Below, piece after piece: positions 15,839 to 24,207 of a DNA stretch of 64,000 bases. Made by a program: the position numbers and the translations under genes. The notes below the pieces were generated by a model. That model made no database searches, was not told the origin of the DNA, and worked only from the letters and a program-made list of their open reading frames with translations. This DNA is from Secundilactobacillus hailunensis. GTDB lineage: Bacteria > Bacillota > Bacilli > Lactobacillales > Lactobacillaceae. Every line of letters begins with the position of its first letter. Position 1 is the stretch's first letter. Where the stretch lies: positions 1 through 64,000 of the forward strand of contig NZ_BJDO01000005.1 of assembly GCF_005405185.1 (NCBI RefSeq). Reading direction: 5' to 3'.

Positions 15839-16076
15839 TATAAAATACCTGCAAAATCATAATTAAAGTCCGTTTTTAACTGATACCCATTATTGGTATA
15901 CTGCCAAGCCTGGGCATTATCTACTCCGGGTTGGCTGACACCGTAAGAAGCAACCCAAATTGCCGGCTGATACGCACATAAGTCCGAGCCTGTGTGTTGG
16001 CTGGGGTTGCTGATAAGCCAAGTAACAAACCACCGCAAATAACTAACGGCAAGCCTAATTGTTTCTTTAAGTTCAT
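15838..16076 (-). pseudogene. Chimeric fossil: start of a secreted paralog joined to the end of the GH25 lysozyme
   Basis: Reading from ATG 16076, the first ~36 codons match the secreted paralogs' signal peptide (MNLKKQLGLPLVICGG ... ARTYVR). The sequence then switches, around a short TATC-GCC similarity, into the last ~41 codons of the lysozyme gene (AIWVASYGVSQPGVDNAQAW ... DFAGIL), which are in another frame. The paralog frame stops soon after the switch. This is a recombination scar between a paralog 5' end and the lysozyme 3' end, i.e. the joint of one amplified unit. Confidence 0.8.
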
Positions 16077-16225
16077 ATCAATGTTCCTCCCTTTAAAGCA
16101 ATTTAATTATTGCCTTTTTTCGGGGGGGACAATGCAAAGGCATTTAATGCTAAAAATGCATCGACCCTAGGTCCTAAATACTGCCAGGCTTCGCTACCGA
16201 AACTTTTAACGTGATTTGCAAAAAA

Positions 16226-16261
16226 ATGACCTGATCCCAATATTTAAAGGGATCAGGTCAT
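16226..16261 (-). terminator. Terminator of secreted paralog D
   Basis: ATGACCTGATCCC and GGGATCAGGTCAT perfect stem, same family as 5730-5765. Confidence 0.8.
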
Positions 16262-16308
16262 CATTGTTTACCATATAAAGTTATTAATTGCTAAATGAAT
16301 CATTCAGC

Positions 16309-17157
16309 TTATGGATTTGGAACTAGTAAAATTAAACCATCACCATCTTTTGGCCCTTCGGAATAACTACCTGGTTCTTCATATTCAGCACCAATTGACC
16401 AACCGGTAAATTTGGCACGTGCACTAGCATCATATCCTGCTTTTTCAATGGCATTTTTAATTGCAGTATAATCATGATACTTATTAGTGGAAGCTGTAAA
16501 TCGAATAGCCACAATTCCAGTTGAATTTACACCATAGCGACTAGAATTCTCTTGTAAGGCCTGATCGCTATCATCAAAATCAGCACTATCAGCTTCATTC
16601 CAAGATAAATTAGCTACATTCTGGACTTTTTGATTGTAAATAGTTCCAGAAAATAGTTGCATTATATAAGCCTGATTATCGTCAACACCTGCTTTTTTTG
16701 CAAGTGCAGTCCAATCCTCATTTTCAACCGTAGTACCCGGTGCAATTGATTTACCAGATGCAGTTGTTGAAGGATTCTTTGTTGAAGCTGGAGTAGTTGA
16801 CGTAGTAGCTCCTGTATTTGAAACAATTGGCTTTAAATAGCCATGCCATACCCAACCCGTTCGTTTACCATCACGAAACTTGTAATAAACTGATGTTTTA
16901 CCGTTCTTAGTAACATGAGCAGCATAATACTGCTCAACCTTAGCATGATAGTTCCACATGGTACCAGCTCGATGCTTTAACGAGCCACTTGTGTATACTG
17001 TCGCATTCCGATTAGTAACTGTTGCATTTTGGTTTGCGATGTTTTCGTAGTAACGCAGATAAGTACGTGCATGTGCCGTGCTTTGTGTTACTGATAAACC
17101 AAGCAACATACCACTGACTACTAACAACGAAAGACCAACTTGATTAAGTTTTTTCAT
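16309..17157 (-). CDS. Secreted SH3-like protein, paralog D (divergent N-terminus)
   Basis: 282 residues. The signal peptide differs from the others (MKKLNQVGLSLLVVSGMLLG ... HA), as does the SH3-like segment (NATVYTSGSLKHRAGTMWNY). It keeps the shared YYAAHVTKNGKTSVYYKF and TGWVWHGYLK blocks. The C-terminal domain is close to that of paralog B (IMQLFSGTIYNQKV, DFDDSDQALQE, LILLVPNP). This suggests that exchange between copies has homogenised the halves separately. It lies 139 bp downstream of phosphoesterase copy 3 on the same strand. A cell-wall location is likely; the function is unknown. Confidence 0.8.
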   Translation of the reverse strand: MKKLNQVGLSLLVVSGMLLGLSVTQSTAHARTYLRYYENIANQNATVTNRNATVYTSGSLKHRAGTMWNYHAKVEQYYAAHVTKNGKTSVYYKFRDGKRTGWVWHGYLKPIVSNTGATTSTTPASTKNPSTTASGKSIAPGTTVENEDWTALAKKAGVDDNQAYIMQLFSGTIYNQKVQNVANLSWNEADSADFDDSDQALQENSSRYGVNSTGIVAIRFTASTNKYHDYTAIKNAIEKAGYDASARAKFTGWSIGAEYEEPGSYSEGPKDGDGLILLVPNP

Positions 17158-17265
17158 TTTAAGTTTCTCCTTTTAAGAACAAATTTAAGTATAGCCCCCC
17201 TTTTTCATTTAAGCAATAAATCTAATATCAATAAACATTCATTAATTACTATTGCACTTATGTAA

Positions 17266-17288
17266 GCAAGCATGCAACGCATGCTTGC
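17266..17288 (-). repeat. Stem-loop between phosphoesterase copy 3 and paralog D
   Basis: GCAAGCATGC pairs perfectly with GCATGCTTGC across a 3-nt loop. It corresponds in place, not sequence, to the stem-loops after copies 1 and 4. Confidence 0.5.
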
Positions 17289-17296
17289 AGTATTCA

Positions 17297-19630
17297 TTAT
17301 GATTCTGCCCCAGTATTCTGTGGTAATTTACCAATCTGCCAATTAGATAAAAAGTACTCATCGGGATTGTTACTTATACCACTCGTTTTACCGCCAAAAC
17401 GATGTCTAATAACTTGACCATTTGATGGATTAAGTTGAATAATTTCCCAACCATTTTCTTCAATATCACCCAATTTAAAAGGGGTACCATCTGCTACAGT
17501 TGCACTAACAAATTTAGAACGATCCGCAACAGCAGCTAAGGAAGTTACAAATTCAATTCCTCCAGAAGTTGCATAGTTATCTAAATGAGTATGCCCAGCA
17601 AAAAATCCTAAGATGTTATGATGCTGATTCTGCTGATTAACTAGAGACGTATAAATGGCATGGCTTGCCTTAACTCCTGGTTGATATGAAACAGCATCCG
17701 TATTATTTTCATCAAGTTTTTCCCAGCCATCATGATTCTTCCAGTCAGTACCGATACCACTTAGTCCAATATGATCAAACACGACAATTTTTCTATCTAC
17801 AGAAATTTCACCTAATGTCTTATTTAGCCACTTCTGTTGACCTGGCGAGTAATCAGTATGCCCATGCCGAAATGACTCACGATTTGGGTTAGGATTATCT
17901 GCCATATCAAAACCATCTAAAACAAGAACTGTAACATCACTATTTGGCACATCATAACGACCAAACACCGCATTATTAGGATTAGTCTTGATACCATCAA
18001 TTTCATCCTCAGTAGATGGTACATTTAGCCATTGTGAAAATTGATTTAAACGTAATGGTGCAGCTTCATCATTAGTAATAACCTGATCACCATTCTCATG
18101 AGTCTCATCTCGCGCATAACCAGAATTGTCATCATGATTCCCTTGAAGTACAATGAATGGCCGACGACTCAATTTGATGGCATCCATAGCTCGTTTAATA
18201 TCGGCTTTTGAAATGTCCTTAGGTTTAACCCCATCATTTAAGTCACCGCCATGGACAACTAAATCAACTCCGAAATGATTAGCATAGTAACTCATCAATT
18301 GCATGTTTCGTAATACCCTGGCCGTTGATGGTGTCTTATAACTATCAACATGAGTATCAGTAGTATATGCAATAGTAACGCAATCTGGTGCAGCCGCAGC
18401 ATCAATGGCTTTAGACATATTTTCCATGGCCGTTAATTCATCACTTGTTGGTTCAACTTCAGTCGTGGTATCAATATCAGTAATACTCAATCCACTTTCC
18501 CAAGATTTCGTATCGCCAACACTATGAGGAAATTCGCTCGTAAAAGGCCAATATTCTTCAATAGGTTGAAAATGCCCTGTATCATCAGAAACATAGCCGT
18601 AATCTGATTTATACTTTGAATCAGTACTATTGTGAATAGTCTTTGCATTATCATACGTACTTACGGGCAAATATTGACCGTTTCGGAGAACAACCCATAA
18701 ATGGTTATCGTTAAAGAGTTTCCCCGTATAATTAATTGGAGTATTTTTCTTATATAAACGAATCTGATTAGCTTTATTATTAGGATCCATAACTGGTTTA
18801 GCACGTCCCCAAGCATTAGACAAAAGCGTTAACGAACCTACTGTTGGATAGATATATTGATCACCTTCACCAATATATTCGCGCACAGGATTGGAATCCA
18901 TTGTTGGCATGACCGTATCGACCCCAGTATGTGAACGTGGTGTTCCAGTCTGCGTAGTACCAGTATCTTTTTGAGGAATAACCGGGTCGCCAGGATTGGC
19001 GTCCGTCCCGTAGTAACGGAATGGGTTAATGGTAGCATATGGGACATAATACGTGGAACCGTTAGTATTTACATATTGGAACCAGTAATGACCGTCGGCT
19101 TTAATCTTGGCGTTATAGTCGACTGTTTCCCCAACTGACCATGAATCTAGATGCTCAGCATCCATGTCTGTTGAGGCGCGGCCTGCAGCGGGTTCGGAAA
19201 AGGTAAACTGACCAGATTCTGTCAGCGTTGTACCATCAGGCGTTTGATCAGCAACATCAGCACCTGCTTGACCAGTTAAACTACCTAATTCACCAGTTTC
19301 AGTACCGGTTCCAGTTCCTGTACCAGTACCAGTTGGTGGTACGATAGGTTGAACACTGGCATTACTATCGGTTCCTAAATATTCACCAGTTTCTGTATTG
19401 GCATATGGTACATACCTAGTAGCACCAGAAGTCGATTCATAGGATAACCATAACCAGGTACCATTTTTTAGTTTCTTGGAATAATTAACACTTTCACCAG
19501 ATTCATAATAAACAATTGGTGTCGTGTCAATATTGGGTTCGTTTCGGACGCCAGCTTGAGCATTGAAAGTAAATGTTCCGTTAGCATCAATTTCATACAT
19601 ATCAGGTGTATTTGAAACATCAATAGGCAT
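17297..19630 (-). CDS. SH3-domain metallophosphoesterase, copy 3
   Basis: 777 residues. The N-terminal SH3 region is nearly identical to copy 2 (same EIDANG start and GTGTGT linker, one GT unit longer). The catalytic half is closer to copy 1 (CVTIAYTTDTHVDSY, RPFIVLQGNHDDNSG, GHTHLDNYATSGG) and has the LPQNTG-like end. All metal-ligand motifs are intact. So copy 3 appears to be a mosaic of a copy 2-type N-terminus and a copy 1-type catalytic part. It is followed by paralog D and preceded by the palindrome leader and a longer lysozyme fossil. Confidence 0.82.
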   Translation of the reverse strand: MPIDVSNTPDMYEIDANGTFTFNAQAGVRNEPNIDTTPIVYYESGESVNYSKKLKNGTWLWLSYESTSGATRYVPYANTETGEYLGTDSNASVQPIVPPTGTGTGTGTGTETGELGSLTGQAGADVADQTPDGTTLTESGQFTFSEPAAGRASTDMDAEHLDSWSVGETVDYNAKIKADGHYWFQYVNTNGSTYYVPYATINPFRYYGTDANPGDPVIPQKDTGTTQTGTPRSHTGVDTVMPTMDSNPVREYIGEGDQYIYPTVGSLTLLSNAWGRAKPVMDPNNKANQIRLYKKNTPINYTGKLFNDNHLWVVLRNGQYLPVSTYDNAKTIHNSTDSKYKSDYGYVSDDTGHFQPIEEYWPFTSEFPHSVGDTKSWESGLSITDIDTTTEVEPTSDELTAMENMSKAIDAAAAPDCVTIAYTTDTHVDSYKTPSTARVLRNMQLMSYYANHFGVDLVVHGGDLNDGVKPKDISKADIKRAMDAIKLSRRPFIVLQGNHDDNSGYARDETHENGDQVITNDEAAPLRLNQFSQWLNVPSTEDEIDGIKTNPNNAVFGRYDVPNSDVTVLVLDGFDMADNPNPNRESFRHGHTDYSPGQQKWLNKTLGEISVDRKIVVFDHIGLSGIGTDWKNHDGWEKLDENNTDAVSYQPGVKASHAIYTSLVNQQNQHHNILGFFAGHTHLDNYATSGGIEFVTSLAAVADRSKFVSATVADGTPFKLGDIEENGWEIIQLNPSNGQVIRHRFGGKTSGISNNPDEYFLSNWQIGKLPQNTGAES

Positions 19631-19730
19631 AATTTTTACCTCGCTTTATTTTTATTGTGATACTGCAATCGCGATTACAGTGACCATTCTAGTGAGGTTT
19701 ATGCTGCCCGTGTCCCGGGTTTGTTGCAAC
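19631..19730 (-). promoter_or_regulatory. Palindrome-containing 5' region of phosphoesterase copy 3
   Basis: CTGCAATCGCGATTACAG (19663-19680) has one arm changed relative to the other copies; as RNA it would still pair through a G-U wobble. The outer arm at the ribosome binding site also has one change (AGCGAGGT). The box CCCGGGTTTGTTGCAA is at 19714-19729. Confidence 0.6.
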
Positions 19731-19741
19731 TCACGGGATAT

Positions 19742-19772
19742 AAAAAAGCTGTTGAAAACTCGACAGCTTTTT
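19742..19772 (-). terminator. Terminator after the lysozyme fossil of unit 3
   Basis: AAAAAAGCTGT and ACAGCTTTTT stem; the sequence differs from the other lysozyme terminators although its place is the same. Confidence 0.75.
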
Positions 19773-19945
19773 ATTGTAGAATTCCAGCAAAATCATAATT
19801 AAAGTCCTTTTTTAACTGATACCCATTATTGGTATATTGCCAAGCCTGGACATTATCTATTCCGGGTTGGCTGACACCATAAGAAGCAACCCAGATAGCT
19901 GGCTGATATTTTAATTGCTCCCTTTTGATCCCAGACTGTGGGAAG
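19771..19945 (-). pseudogene. 3' fragment of a GH25 lysozyme gene
   Basis: About 50 codons (GIKREQLKYQPAIWVASYGV ... DFAGILQ) match the C-terminus of the lysozyme at 10337. The upstream part is missing. It marks the left-over end of the lysozyme gene in amplified unit 3 and is longer and more diverged than the fossil at 15838. The transition out of homology is near 19945. Confidence 0.75.
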
Positions 19946-20040
19946 ATATTGATGATGTGAACTGGGACAAGCTCTAGGCTTCAGAAACTTAAAACTATGC
20001 ACTCACGGAGAATGCTTTTACGATCTTGGTTAGAATAAAA
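19946..20040. other. Intergenic spacer
   Basis: No gene or structure recognised beyond the edge of the lysozyme fossil. Confidence 0.4.
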
Positions 20041-20075
20041 ATGACCCAATCCCCTTGTTTAAAGGATCAGGTCAT
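20041..20075 (-). terminator. Terminator of secreted paralog E
   Basis: ATGACCCAATCC and GGATCAGGTCAT stem with mismatches, same family as 5730-5765. Confidence 0.65.
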
Positions 20076-20114
20076 CTCTATTGAATTTATTACTTGTTAA
20101 GTAAATCAGTCAGT

Positions 20115-20969
20115 TTATGGATTTGGTACCAAGTAGACTAAAGCATCACCCGCTTGTGGCCCTTCATCTGTACTACCTGGTTCTTCATATTCAGCTCCAA
20201 TTGACCAACCAGCAAACTTAGAACGGGCGTTAGCATCATAACCAGCTTGGTCGAGTGCTCTTAAAATTGCAGCATGATCATATGGTGCTTTGACCGTGAA
20301 CGGAATCCCAACAAAGCCGGTACTGTTAATTGTTTTAGATGAACTAACACGATGACCATAGTCTCCACTTATGAAATGAGTGCTACTTAGCCATCTCTGT
20401 AAGGATTGCTGACTTTCGTCAAAATCTACGCCATCTGCTGATCCGGCACTCCAAAGTTGTTGAGCAGCCAGTTCAACTGAACGGTTATATATGGTGTCTG
20501 GGAACAATTGCATAATATATTCCTGTGTACTATCTAAAACATCACGTTTTTCAATAGCCGACCAATTCATATTATCAACTGTTGTGTTAGTTGGCGTGGT
20601 TGCACCACTAGTTGGTGTAGTACCAGTGCTTGAAGCGATTGACTTCAAGTAGCCATGCCATACCCAGCCAGTGCGATTACCAGCACGGAACTTGTAGTAG
20701 ATTGAAGCTTTGCCGTTCTTAACCACGTGAGCAGCGTAATATTCTTCAACCTTTGAACCGTAATAACGCATCGTGCCAACCTTACGGGATAAACGACCAT
20801 TGTTATATACGTAGGCGTTCTTGTTAGTTACTGAAACCGTCTTGTTGGGAATATTCTCATAATAGCGTAAATAAGTGCTGGCATGTGCCGTTGTCTGCGT
20901 GGTTGATAAACCGAATAACAAGCCACCGCCGACAACTAATGACAAGCCTAATTGTTTCTTTAAATTCAT
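20115..20969 (-). CDS. Secreted SH3-like protein, paralog E
   Basis: 284 residues. A signal peptide (FGLSTTQTTAHA) is followed by the shared SH3-like segment (VYNNGRLSRKVGTMRYYGSK) and a short linker. The C-terminal domain has IMQLFPDTIYN, VDFDESQQSLQ and a ~15-residue insertion (STHFISGDYGHRVSSS) absent in the others, then AILRALDQAGYDANARSKF and an LVPNP end. It lies about 140 bp after the frameshifted phosphoesterase copy 4. The gene itself is intact, so any requirement for its neighbour is not absolute. Function unknown. Confidence 0.8.
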   Translation of the reverse strand: MNLKKQLGLSLVVGGGLLFGLSTTQTTAHASTYLRYYENIPNKTVSVTNKNAYVYNNGRLSRKVGTMRYYGSKVEEYYAAHVVKNGKASIYYKFRAGNRTGWVWHGYLKSIASSTGTTPTSGATTPTNTTVDNMNWSAIEKRDVLDSTQEYIMQLFPDTIYNRSVELAAQQLWSAGSADGVDFDESQQSLQRWLSSTHFISGDYGHRVSSSKTINSTGFVGIPFTVKAPYDHAAILRALDQAGYDANARSKFAGWSIGAEYEEPGSTDEGPQAGDALVYLVPNP

Positions 20970-21068
20970 TTCAATATCCCCCCTTTACGTACAACTCATT
21001 ATAAATCCCCTCTATTCATAAAACAATGAATTCAATGCTATACAAGGTTCACCTAGTCATTATGTACG

Positions 21069-21090
21069 CGGGTATACGTATGCATACCCG
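21069..21090 (-). repeat. Stem-loop after phosphoesterase copy 4
   Basis: CGGGTAT pairs with ATACCCG. It sits where copies 1 and 3 carry unrelated stem-loops. Confidence 0.45.
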
Positions 21091-21108
21091 TTATTTACTA
21101 GAAATGGC

Positions 21109-23374
21109 TTAGTTAATAGACCACTCGCCTAAGTAACTTTCTGAGTCGATATGTCCATTTTGCACGTTTTCATCTTGTTCAGAGCGTCCAAATCGATGCT
21201 GGATGACCATCTTACCATTAGTGTTGGTTGGATTTAATTGAATAACCTCCCAAGCATACTCATTTAAATCATCACCATCGTAATCACGTGCTTCTCGACC
21301 GTCACCACGATCAGCAATATCGCATGCAATAGTCGCAAAATGTATATTGCCAGAGTCTGCATAATTGTCACGATGAGTGTGACCGGAGAAGAACCCTAAA
21401 ATGTTGTGTTTCTGCGCTTGATTATCAACCAGGGCAGTATAAATTAATCCACTGCGTTCAGCAGCTTCCTGATAAGATTTGGCGCCAGTATTTTCATACA
21501 GTGATTTAAAATCATCAAATTTCCATTCAGTTTCTTTAATACCTTTAACCGTTAAATGATCAAATACAGCAATTTTACGGTTTGAAGGGATATCGGCAAG
21601 TTTCTTAACTAACCAGTCACGTTGCTGCATAGTGTAGTCAGTATGTCCATGTCGGAAAGATTCATGATTTGGCTCTGACACATCAGCCATGTCGAAACCA
21701 TCTAAAACAATAATTGTTACATTACTATTTGGTACATCATAACTACCAAACACCGCATTATTTGGATTTTCACTACCTGTAGGGACATCTAGCCACTGTG
21801 AAAACTGATCTAAGCGTAAGGGCTTAGCTTCATCATTAGTAATAACCTGATCTGCATTGTTATTTGTTTCGTCCCGTGCGTAACCAGAATTATCATCATG
21901 ATTACCTTGAAGAACAATAAATGGACGATGGCACAACTTAATAGCATTCATGGCCCGTTTGATATCGGCAATTGAAATATCTTTTGGCTTTGCACCATCA
22001 TTTAAATCACCACCATGAATAACTAAATCCACACTATAGTGATTAGCAAAATAGCTAACTAATTTAAGATGACGTAAAGCCCGTGCACTGGAAGGCGTTT
22101 CATAACTATCAAAATGAGTATCAGCCATGTATGCTATCTGGATCAGCATCATGATCAATATCAGCAGCTAAGTTATCCATAGCAACCTTTTCGGCAGGCG
22201 TTGGCTCAATTTCAGTTGTAGAATCGATATCTGTAATTGTTAATCCCTTTTCCCATGTTGCTGTATTAACTTGACCATGTTTCATTTCCAAAGCATAAGG
22301 CCAATATTCTTCAATCGGCTGAACTTTTCCAGTATCATCAGTAACATAACTATAATTTGACCAGTTGTGAGGGACTCCCTTAGTGGCACTATCAACAATA
22401 CTCTTTACATTTTCATACGTACTGACTGGCAAATATTGGCCGTTTCGAAGAACAACCCATAAATGATCATCATTAAAAGTTTTTCCAGTATAATTAATTG
22501 GAGTACCTTTCTTATATAACCGAATTTGATTAGCTTTATTATTAGGATCCATAACTGGTTTAACACGACCCCATGCATCAGAATGAATTGTTAATGACCC
22601 AACCGATGGATAAATATAGGCTTCCCCGACAAACTTTCTTCCTGGATCAGAATCCATGGCCGGCATGGCTGTATCGACCCCAGTATGTGAACGTGGCGTC
22701 CCAGTTTGGGTAGTAGTCCCGGTATCTTTTTGCGGAATAACCGGATCACCAGGATTAGTATCTGTTCCATAATACCGGAATGGACTGATCGTGGCATATG
22801 GTACATAGTAAGTTGAACCATTCGTATTTACATATTGGAACCAGTAGTGACCGTCGGCTTTAATCTTGGCGTTATAGTCGACCGTTTCCCCAACTGACCA
22901 TGAATCCAGATGCTCAGCATCCATGTCTGTTGAGGCTCGGCCTGCCGCGGGTTCGGAAAAGGTAAACTGACCAGATTCTGTCAGCGTTGTGCCGTCAGGC
23001 GTTTGGTCAGCAACATCAGCACCTGCTTGACCAGTTAAGCTACCTAATTCACCAGTTTGACCAGTCTCAGTTCCAGTTGGTGGCACGATTGGCTGAACAC
23101 TGGCATTGCTGTCAGTCCCCAAGTATTCGCCAGTATCGGTATTGGCATATGGCACGTACCGAGTAGTACCAGAAGCAGATTCATATGATAACCACAACCA
23201 GTTACCATTCTTTAGTTTCTTGGAATAGTTAACACTTTCACCGGATTCATAATAAACAATTGGTGTCGTGTCAATATTGGGTTCGTTTCGGACGCCAGCT
23301 TGAGCATTAAAAGTAAATGAGCCATTAGCATCAATTTCATACATATCAGGTGTATTTGAAACATCAATAGGCAT
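21109..23374 (-). pseudogene. SH3-domain metallophosphoesterase, copy 4, frameshifted
   Basis: The 5' part (22121-23374, 417 codons) has the SH3b repeats and stops right before the catalytic domain, reading DPDSIHG-stop. The catalytic domain continues in another frame (21109-22158) from IQIAYMADTHFDSY, with GGD, GNHD, FDH and GHTH all intact. Compared with DPDSVSITFITDTH in copy 2, about 11 bases are missing, consistent with loss between two ATAGC repeats. The result would be a free SH3 fragment. A separately translated catalytic fragment is possible but has no clear ribosome binding site. The C-terminus ends YLGEWSIN. Confidence 0.8.
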
Positions 23375-23470
23375 AATTTTTACCTCACTTTATTTTGATG
23401 CTGTAATCGCGATTACAGTGACCATTCTAGTGAGGTTTCTAAGCCCTACGTTCCGGATTTGTTGCAATCT
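23375..23470 (-). promoter_or_regulatory. Palindrome-containing 5' region of phosphoesterase copy 4
   Basis: The perfect palindrome CTGTAATCGCGATTACAG is at 23401-23418 and the box CCGGATTTGTTGCAA at 23452-23466. The spacer between ribosome binding site and palindrome is shorter than in the other copies. Confidence 0.6.
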
Positions 23471-23476
23471 ACAGAA

Positions 23477-23535
23477 TAAAAGAGCCACCGAATTTTTCGG
23501 TGGCTTTTACTATAGAGAATACCTGCAAAGTCAAA
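23477..23535 (-). repeat. Copied lysozyme terminator with last lysozyme codons
   Basis: The terminator stem (23477-23510) is followed by only ~15 bases resembling the lysozyme end (ATACCTGCAAAGTC), which breaks off just before the merR-type gene. It is the outer edge of the amplified region. Confidence 0.65.
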
Positions 23536-23545
23536 ACGGTATTTC

Positions 23546-24127
23546 CTAATATTGTAAACCAGTCAATAATGCAAAGGCAGCTTGAGCTTCAGCCAAATAT
23601 TCGGGTTGAAAACAATCCTTTAGTTCGGTGTAAGTGTCCTTTAAAATTGCCGGTTTGGTCTGTTCAAACAGCGCAGTCAACCTTTTAGTAACGTGCTGTT
23701 GCTGATCTGGTCTGGCATATTTCACAAAATACTGCACTAACTCAGTTTCGCCATGATCAACCCGATTCGGGTCAGTTAAGACGGCTTCATAACGTGCTGT
23801 TTTAACTTGTAAAGCCAGTAAAGAGATATCAATCTGTCTGCGCTGCATCCGTAAAGTTGCCTGTTGTTCCTTCAACACCTTTAACCGTTGTTCAACCGTT
23901 TCCTGGTTTAAGTCAGTTGATACCACGATCTTCTTAATTTGCTTGATTGGCACCCCAACTTCACGGAAACATTTCACCAGATTAACGTCACTCACATCGC
24001 GGTCTGAAAACTGGCGGTAGCCATTTTGATTCCGAATTAAATTCGGCAAGAGCCCCAATCGATCATAATAGCGCAGGGTCGGTACCGTTAAATCAGTTAA
24101 TTTTGCCACTGCTTGAATGGATTTCAT
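23546..24127 (-). CDS. MerR-family transcriptional regulator
   Basis: 193 residues from ATG 24127, 9 bases after GGAG; an ATG six bases earlier is too close to that site. The N-terminal winged helix reads IQAVAKLTDLTVPTLRYYDRLGLL, the standard MerR DNA-binding start, followed by a ~30-residue dimerisation coiled coil (VEQRLKVLKEQQATLRMQR). The C-terminal ~80 residues look like a TipAS/ligand-binding helical domain but have no Cys metal site. It is divergent from an SDR gene, with a 20-bp palindrome between them, so it probably regulates that oxidoreductase and itself. The effector is unknown. Confidence 0.88.
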   Translation of the reverse strand: MKSIQAVAKLTDLTVPTLRYYDRLGLLPNLIRNQNGYRQFSDRDVSDVNLVKCFREVGVPIKQIKKIVVSTDLNQETVEQRLKVLKEQQATLRMQRRQIDISLLALQVKTARYEAVLTDPNRVDHGETELVQYFVKYARPDQQQHVTKRLTALFEQTKPAILKDTYTELKDCFQPEYLAEAQAAFALLTGLQY

Positions 24128-24142
24128 AAACATTTCTCCTTG

Positions 24143-24162
24143 CCCTAAAGTGTACTTTAGGG
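24143..24162. promoter_or_regulatory. MerR-type operator between divergent genes
   Basis: CCCTAAAGTGTACTTTAGGG, 9-bp arms around GT. It lies 15-35 bp upstream of the merR-type start, in the shared promoter region. Confidence 0.75.
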
Positions 24163-24207
24163 AATATACTTCGCTTGAATCATAACCGAATCGGAGGAAA
24201 TACGCAA

